Below, piece after piece: positions 60,701 through 64,000 of a DNA stretch of 64,000 nt. Each line of letters starts with the position of its first letter. Within the stretch, counting starts at the first letter, position 1. Origin of the DNA: Streptomyces sp. NBC_01716 (GTDB lineage: Bacteria > Actinomycetota > Actinomycetes > Streptomycetales > Streptomycetaceae); contig NZ_CP109181.1 of assembly GCF_036248275.1 (NCBI RefSeq), positions 1,240,001 to 1,304,000 on the forward strand, given 5' to 3'. Below the pieces are notes generated by a model. The model was given only the letters and a program-made list of their open reading frames with translations, was not told the DNA's origin and made no database searches. The position numbers and the translations under genes were made by a program.

Positions 60701-60852
60701 CGGCGCGAGGCCGTCGGCCTCCGGGGCTCTGTGTTCTTGTCCGTCATGTCGTACGGCGATTCGCGGCTCGCCGGGGCCATCGTCGGCTGGACCGAGCATC
60801 GCCGCCCGCCGGCGGTCTGTCCACCCGATTTCGTCGCGGCTACCTTTCCGGC

Positions 60853-61795
60853 ATGGATGACACGGTGATCGTGGTCGGTGGCGGGGTTGTCGGGCTGGCG
60901 AGCGCCGTCGTGCTCGCCGAGCGGGGGCGGCGTGTTCGTGTGTGGTCGCGGGACCCCGCCGAGCGCACCACGTCGGCGGTGGCGGGCGCGCTGTTCTGGC
61001 CGTACCGGATAGAGCCCGCCGCGCGGGTCGACCCGTGGTCCCTGCGGTCGTTGCGCGAGTACGTGGCGCCGGCGCGCGATCCCTCGGCGACGGGCGTACG
61101 CGTGCGGCGGGGCTGATGACCGGCACCGCGCTGAGCGGGCTGGGGAGTTGGGCGGGCGAACTTCCCGAGCTGCGGGAGGCCCTAGTTTGCCGGACGGGTG
61201 CGCCCAGGCGTTGCGCGGCCGGCTGCCGCTGATCGACATGCCCGCGCATCTGCGGTACTTGGAGGAGCGGCTGCGCGCCGCCGGCGGGAGCGTGGAGCGG
61301 CGTACGGCCGGCTCTCTGGAGGAGCCGGCCGCACAGGCCCCCGTCGTGGTCAACTGCTCGGGGCTCGGCGCCCGTGAACTGGTGCCGGACGCGTGGGTGT
61401 TCCCCGTGCGCGGACAGCTCGTGGTGGTCGAGAACCCGGGGATCGAGGAGTGGCTGGTGTCGGCCTCCGGGGACGCGGCCGGTACGTCGTACCTCTTCCC
61501 GCAGCCGTTCGGGCTGATTCTCGGCGGCACCGCCGAGGACCACGCGTGGGACACGCGGCCCGACCCGGCGACCGCCGCCGCCATCGTGGAGCGCTGCGCC
61601 GCGTTCCGGCCTGAGGTGGCGGGCGCGCGAGTGCTCGCGCACCGGGTGGGGCTGCGCCCCGCGCGGGCGCGGGTACGGGTCGAGGCGGTCCAACTGCCGG
61701 ACGGTACAAGGCTGGTGCACAACTACGGTCATGGCGGCGCGGGCGTCACCGTGGCGTGGGGCTGTGCGGAGGAGGCCGCCCGGCTGGCGGGGTGA
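60853..61795 (+). pseudogene. FAD-dependent D-amino-acid-oxidase-like gene with two frameshifts
   Basis: Frame 1 from the ATG at 60853 gives VIVVGGGVVGLASAVVLAER, GALFWPYRIEPA and the adenine-binding start of a DAO-type oxidase, and stops at 61116. Coherent coding resumes in another frame (GTALSGLGSWAGELPELREA, about 61115-61180). It shifts again to end at 61795 with GRLPLIDMPAHLRYLEERL, FPVRGQLVVVENPG and YGHGGAGVTVAWG (C-terminal FAD motif). Two single-base errors or mutations, near 61100-61116 and 61175-61195, would restore a ~310-residue protein. It is a real pseudogene or an assembly artefact. Confidence 0.8.
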
Positions 61796-61829
61796 ACCCG
61801 CCGGACGGCCCCCGTACGCACCGGTCGGA

Positions 61830-63578
61830 TCAGCGTGGCGCCGACGTCTCCGGCGTGCTTCCGCTCGGCTCGTCGTCCGGCGTCGGGCCGATCTGGATCT
61901 CGAAGTCGCCGTCGTACTGCTCGTGACCGGCGATGACGGCCGACTCCACGACCTCGACTCCCCGCTCGCCGCGGACGATCTGCGCGTCGCGGCGCAGGTC
62001 GCGCATCAGTGCCACACACATCCCGATCATGACGAGCGCGAACGGCGCGGCCACCAGGATGGTCAGATTCTGGAGCCCTTGCAGCGCGTCGCCCTGGCCA
62101 TTGCCGACGAGCAGCATCACCGCGGCGACGGCGCCGGTCAGCACACCCCAGAAGACGATCACGTACTTGCTGGCTTCGAAGTGGCCCTTCTGGGAGAGGG
62201 TGCCCATCACGATGGACGCGGCGTCGGCGCCGGAGACGAAGAAGATGCCGACGAGGATCATCACCAGCAGGCTGGTGACGGTGGCGATCGGGAAGTCCTG
62301 GAGCAGCGCGAAGAGCTGGCCCTCGGGCGTCGCCTCCTTCGTGAGCCGGCCCTTGTCCTCCTGGAGCCTGATGGCCGATCCGCCGAAGATGGCGAACCAG
62401 ATCAGGCTGACGGTGCTCGGTACGAGGATGACGCCGCCCACGAACTGACGGATCGTCCGGCCACGGCTGATGCGCGCGATGAACATGCCGACGAAGGGCG
62501 TCCAGGAGATCCACCAGGCCCAGTAGAAGACCGTCCAGCTGCCGAGCCACTCGGCGACTCCCCGGCCGCTGCTGGCCTCGGTGCGGCCCGCCAGCTGGGC
62601 GAGGTCGCCGAAGTAGGACGCGATCGACGTCGGCAGCAGGTCGAGCACGAAGACGGTCGGACCGAGGATGAACACGAACAGGGCCAGGATCAGCGCCAGC
62701 ACCATGTTGGTGTTGGAGAGCCACTGGATGCCCTTCTCGACGCCGGAGACCGCCGAGGCGACGAACGCCAGGGTCAGGACGGCGATGATGGTGACGAGGA
62801 GTCCTGTGCTGACGGAGTCGAGCCAGTTCAGCTCGGTGAAGCCGCTGCCGATCTGGAGCGCGCCGAGGCCCAGCGAGGCGGCCGAGCCGAAGAGCGTCGC
62901 GAAGATGGCGAGGATGTCGATGACGCGCCCCGTGGTGCCGTACGCGTGCTTCTCTCCGATGAGCGGCACGAAGACCGCGCTGATCGTCTGGCGGCGTTTG
63001 CGCCGGAAGGTGCTGTACGCGATGGCGAGACCGACCACGGCGTAGATGGCCCAGGGGTGCAGGGTCCAGTGGAACAGCGTGGTGGCCATGGCCGTTTCGG
63101 TGGCCGCCGCCGCGTCCGGGGGGTTGGTGCCGGGGGGCGGGTCGGTGAAGAAGGTGAGCGGTTCGTTCACGCCGAAGAACATCAGGCCGATGCCCATGCC
63201 GGCGCTGAACATCATCGCGACCCAGGAGACGGTCCTGAACTCGGGCTTCTCCCCCTCGTCACCGAGGGTGATCTTGCCGTACCGGCTGATCGCCAGCCAG
63301 AGGGCGAAGACGACGAAGCCCGAGGCCACCAGGACAAAGGCCCAACCACCGTTGTGGATGAGGCCGGAGAGCATGGAGCTGGACGCGTCCTCCAAGGAGT
63401 CGGTGCCGACGGAGCCCCAGATGACGAAGGCGAGCGTGAGGACGGCGGTGACACCGAACACGACCCTGTCGGTCTGGGGGTGTTGGGATTCCTGGGGGTG
63501 GCCCGGCTCGCCGGTCATGACCGGCGGCGGACCTCCTTCGGCTCCCGACTTCTCTGCGTCCTTCGGCACGGGCAACAC
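61830..63578 (-). CDS. BCCT-family betaine/choline transporter
   Basis: 582 residues with 12 membrane helices. FSAGMGIGLMFFGVNEPLTF and WAWWISWTPFVGMFIARIS (with ISRGRTIRQF) are the BCCT signature regions. The Gly-rich first site, MGIGLM, carries the Na+/substrate pathway. The N- and C-terminal ~50 residues are polar and likely cytoplasmic osmosensory tails. It imports compatible solutes such as glycine betaine under osmotic stress. ATG at 63578. Confidence 0.92.
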   Translation of the reverse strand: MLPVPKDAEKSGAEGGPPPVMTGEPGHPQESQHPQTDRVVFGVTAVLTLAFVIWGSVGTDSLEDASSSMLSGLIHNGGWAFVLVASGFVVFALWLAISRYGKITLGDEGEKPEFRTVSWVAMMFSAGMGIGLMFFGVNEPLTFFTDPPPGTNPPDAAAATETAMATTLFHWTLHPWAIYAVVGLAIAYSTFRRKRRQTISAVFVPLIGEKHAYGTTGRVIDILAIFATLFGSAASLGLGALQIGSGFTELNWLDSVSTGLLVTIIAVLTLAFVASAVSGVEKGIQWLSNTNMVLALILALFVFILGPTVFVLDLLPTSIASYFGDLAQLAGRTEASSGRGVAEWLGSWTVFYWAWWISWTPFVGMFIARISRGRTIRQFVGGVILVPSTVSLIWFAIFGGSAIRLQEDKGRLTKEATPEGQLFALLQDFPIATVTSLLVMILVGIFFVSGADAASIVMGTLSQKGHFEASKYVIVFWGVLTGAVAAVMLLVGNGQGDALQGLQNLTILVAAPFALVMIGMCVALMRDLRRDAQIVRGERGVEVVESAVIAGHEQYDGDFEIQIGPTPDDEPSGSTPETSAPR

Positions 63579-63650
63579 CTTTCGGGGTTTCGCGGAGCAT
63601 GCGCCGGGGCTCCGTTCCGCCTCAGCGCATGTGACCTGGGTCTCTTTCTA

Positions 63651-64000
63651 TCAACAAGTCGTCACGGGTTGTCCGACGGTGAGGTGGTAGGTGGCACGGC
63701 CGTCGAGGAGAAGCGGGATGAGTTTGCGCTGGGACTGACGCAGCGGCACGAAGGCGCCGTCACCGCGCGAGGGCAGGGCCTTGACGCCGTGCAACGCCAG
63801 TTCGTCCTTCACATCCGCGTACTGGGTGGCGTCGAGCCGGTACCCGCAGGGCGGGTTCTTCAGGGTGTCCTCGGGGGTCGCGGGCTCGTTGTCGCCGCCG
63901 CCGAGGTAGACGGTGCCGTGGTCGAGCAGTCCGGCGGCGCGGGAGAGCGCGGTGGCGGCGGCGATCTGTACGCGGCGCTCGTCGGCATAGCCGAACAGAC
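63651..64000 (-). CDS. C-terminal end of a probable M14 zinc carboxypeptidase, 5' part outside window
   Basis: The frame, read right to left, is open from 64000 to the TGA at 63651-63653 (116 residues). It contains LFGYADERRVQIAAATALSR, GLLDHGTVYLGGGDNEPATP, NPPCGYRLDATQYADVKDEL and KLIPLLLDGRATYHLTVG. The PPCGYxL and the closing ATYHLT pattern resemble C-terminal extensions of Streptomyces M14 peptidases as I remember them. The zinc ligands would lie outside the window, so the family call is tentative. Confidence 0.5.
   Translation of the reverse strand, partial: LFGYADERRVQIAAATALSRAAGLLDHGTVYLGGGDNEPATPEDTLKNPPCGYRLDATQYADVKDELALHGVKALPSRGDGAFVPLRQSQRKLIPLLLDGRATYHLTVGQPVTTC

Noticed and set aside
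1..64000. Insertion sequence or integrase that could explain the gene decay
   Set aside because: No transposase, integrase or terminal inverted repeat was recognised anywhere in the window.

Overview
The window is GC-rich actinobacterial DNA. It has strong third-position GC, many GTG starts and tight 4-nt gene overlaps. Gene content points to Streptomyces: a conservon (cvnA-D), a hopanoid operon with dxs, a SCO6745-family gene, an LPFR-type small protein and idi next to a cation-efflux gene. From memory, the right half is syntenic with the S. coelicolor SCO6745-SCO6770 region; this was not searched.

Layout: 1-5014 carries the end of an enolase-superfamily gene, a complete cvnABCD conservon and a SIS-domain sugar isomerase. 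5069-13034 is a decayed natural-product locus. An intact exporter, a FrnE-like protein and an intact rmlB are interspersed with pieces of a MarR regulator, a secreted protein, a macrolide-type glycosyltransferase, a DegT aminotransferase, rmlA, sugar 3- and 2,3-dehydratases, and a Gfo/Idh/MocA ketoreductase fused to a SnoaL-like tail. This is most simply the relic of a deoxysugar, probably aromatic-polyketide, cluster. 13093-17655 holds housekeeping genes (metallo-beta-lactamase-fold hydrolase, amino-acid dehydrogenase, TetR regulator, PfkB kinase).

17701-25616 contains an uncharacterised conserved system: two tandem STM4015-type LRR-like proteins, an STM4014 ATP-grasp-like protein, an STM4013 phosphatase/sulfatase-fold protein and two radical-SAM enzymes (STM4012, STM4011). 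They form one overlapping operon, with a DUF6745 gene and a 109-aa gene transcribed divergently. 25637-29840 has a GDSL hydrolase, a LysM/M23 cell-wall peptidase behind a c-di-AMP (ydaO-type) riboswitch, a PTP-like phosphatase, and an XRE-cupin regulator with its own dyad.

29938-41902 is the hopanoid operon (hpnC, hpnD, hpnE, polyprenyl synthase, shc, hpnG, hpnH, then dxs and a class III aminotransferase). ispG, which I expect between hpnH and dxs, is absent, and a strong terminator sits there. 42435-49597 is a minus-strand lipid/glycopolymer block: a Wzt/Wzm-type ABC exporter, a family 2 glycosyltransferase, two CDP-alcohol phosphatidyltransferases, a glycerol-1-phosphate-dehydrogenase-like enzyme and a nucleotidyltransferase. 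galE lies beyond it on the other strand. This block looks like a dedicated route to an unusual phospho(glyco)lipid or polymer.

51106-64000 holds a cation-efflux protein, idi, a serine-kinase-fold regulator, an enoyl-CoA hydratase, a SCO6745-family protein, an LPFR small protein, Tex, an ABC-F ATPase, a SPOUT methyltransferase, a frameshifted D-amino-acid-oxidase-like pseudogene, a BCCT transporter and the end of a probable M14 carboxypeptidase. I found no tRNA, rRNA, CRISPR array or insertion sequence.
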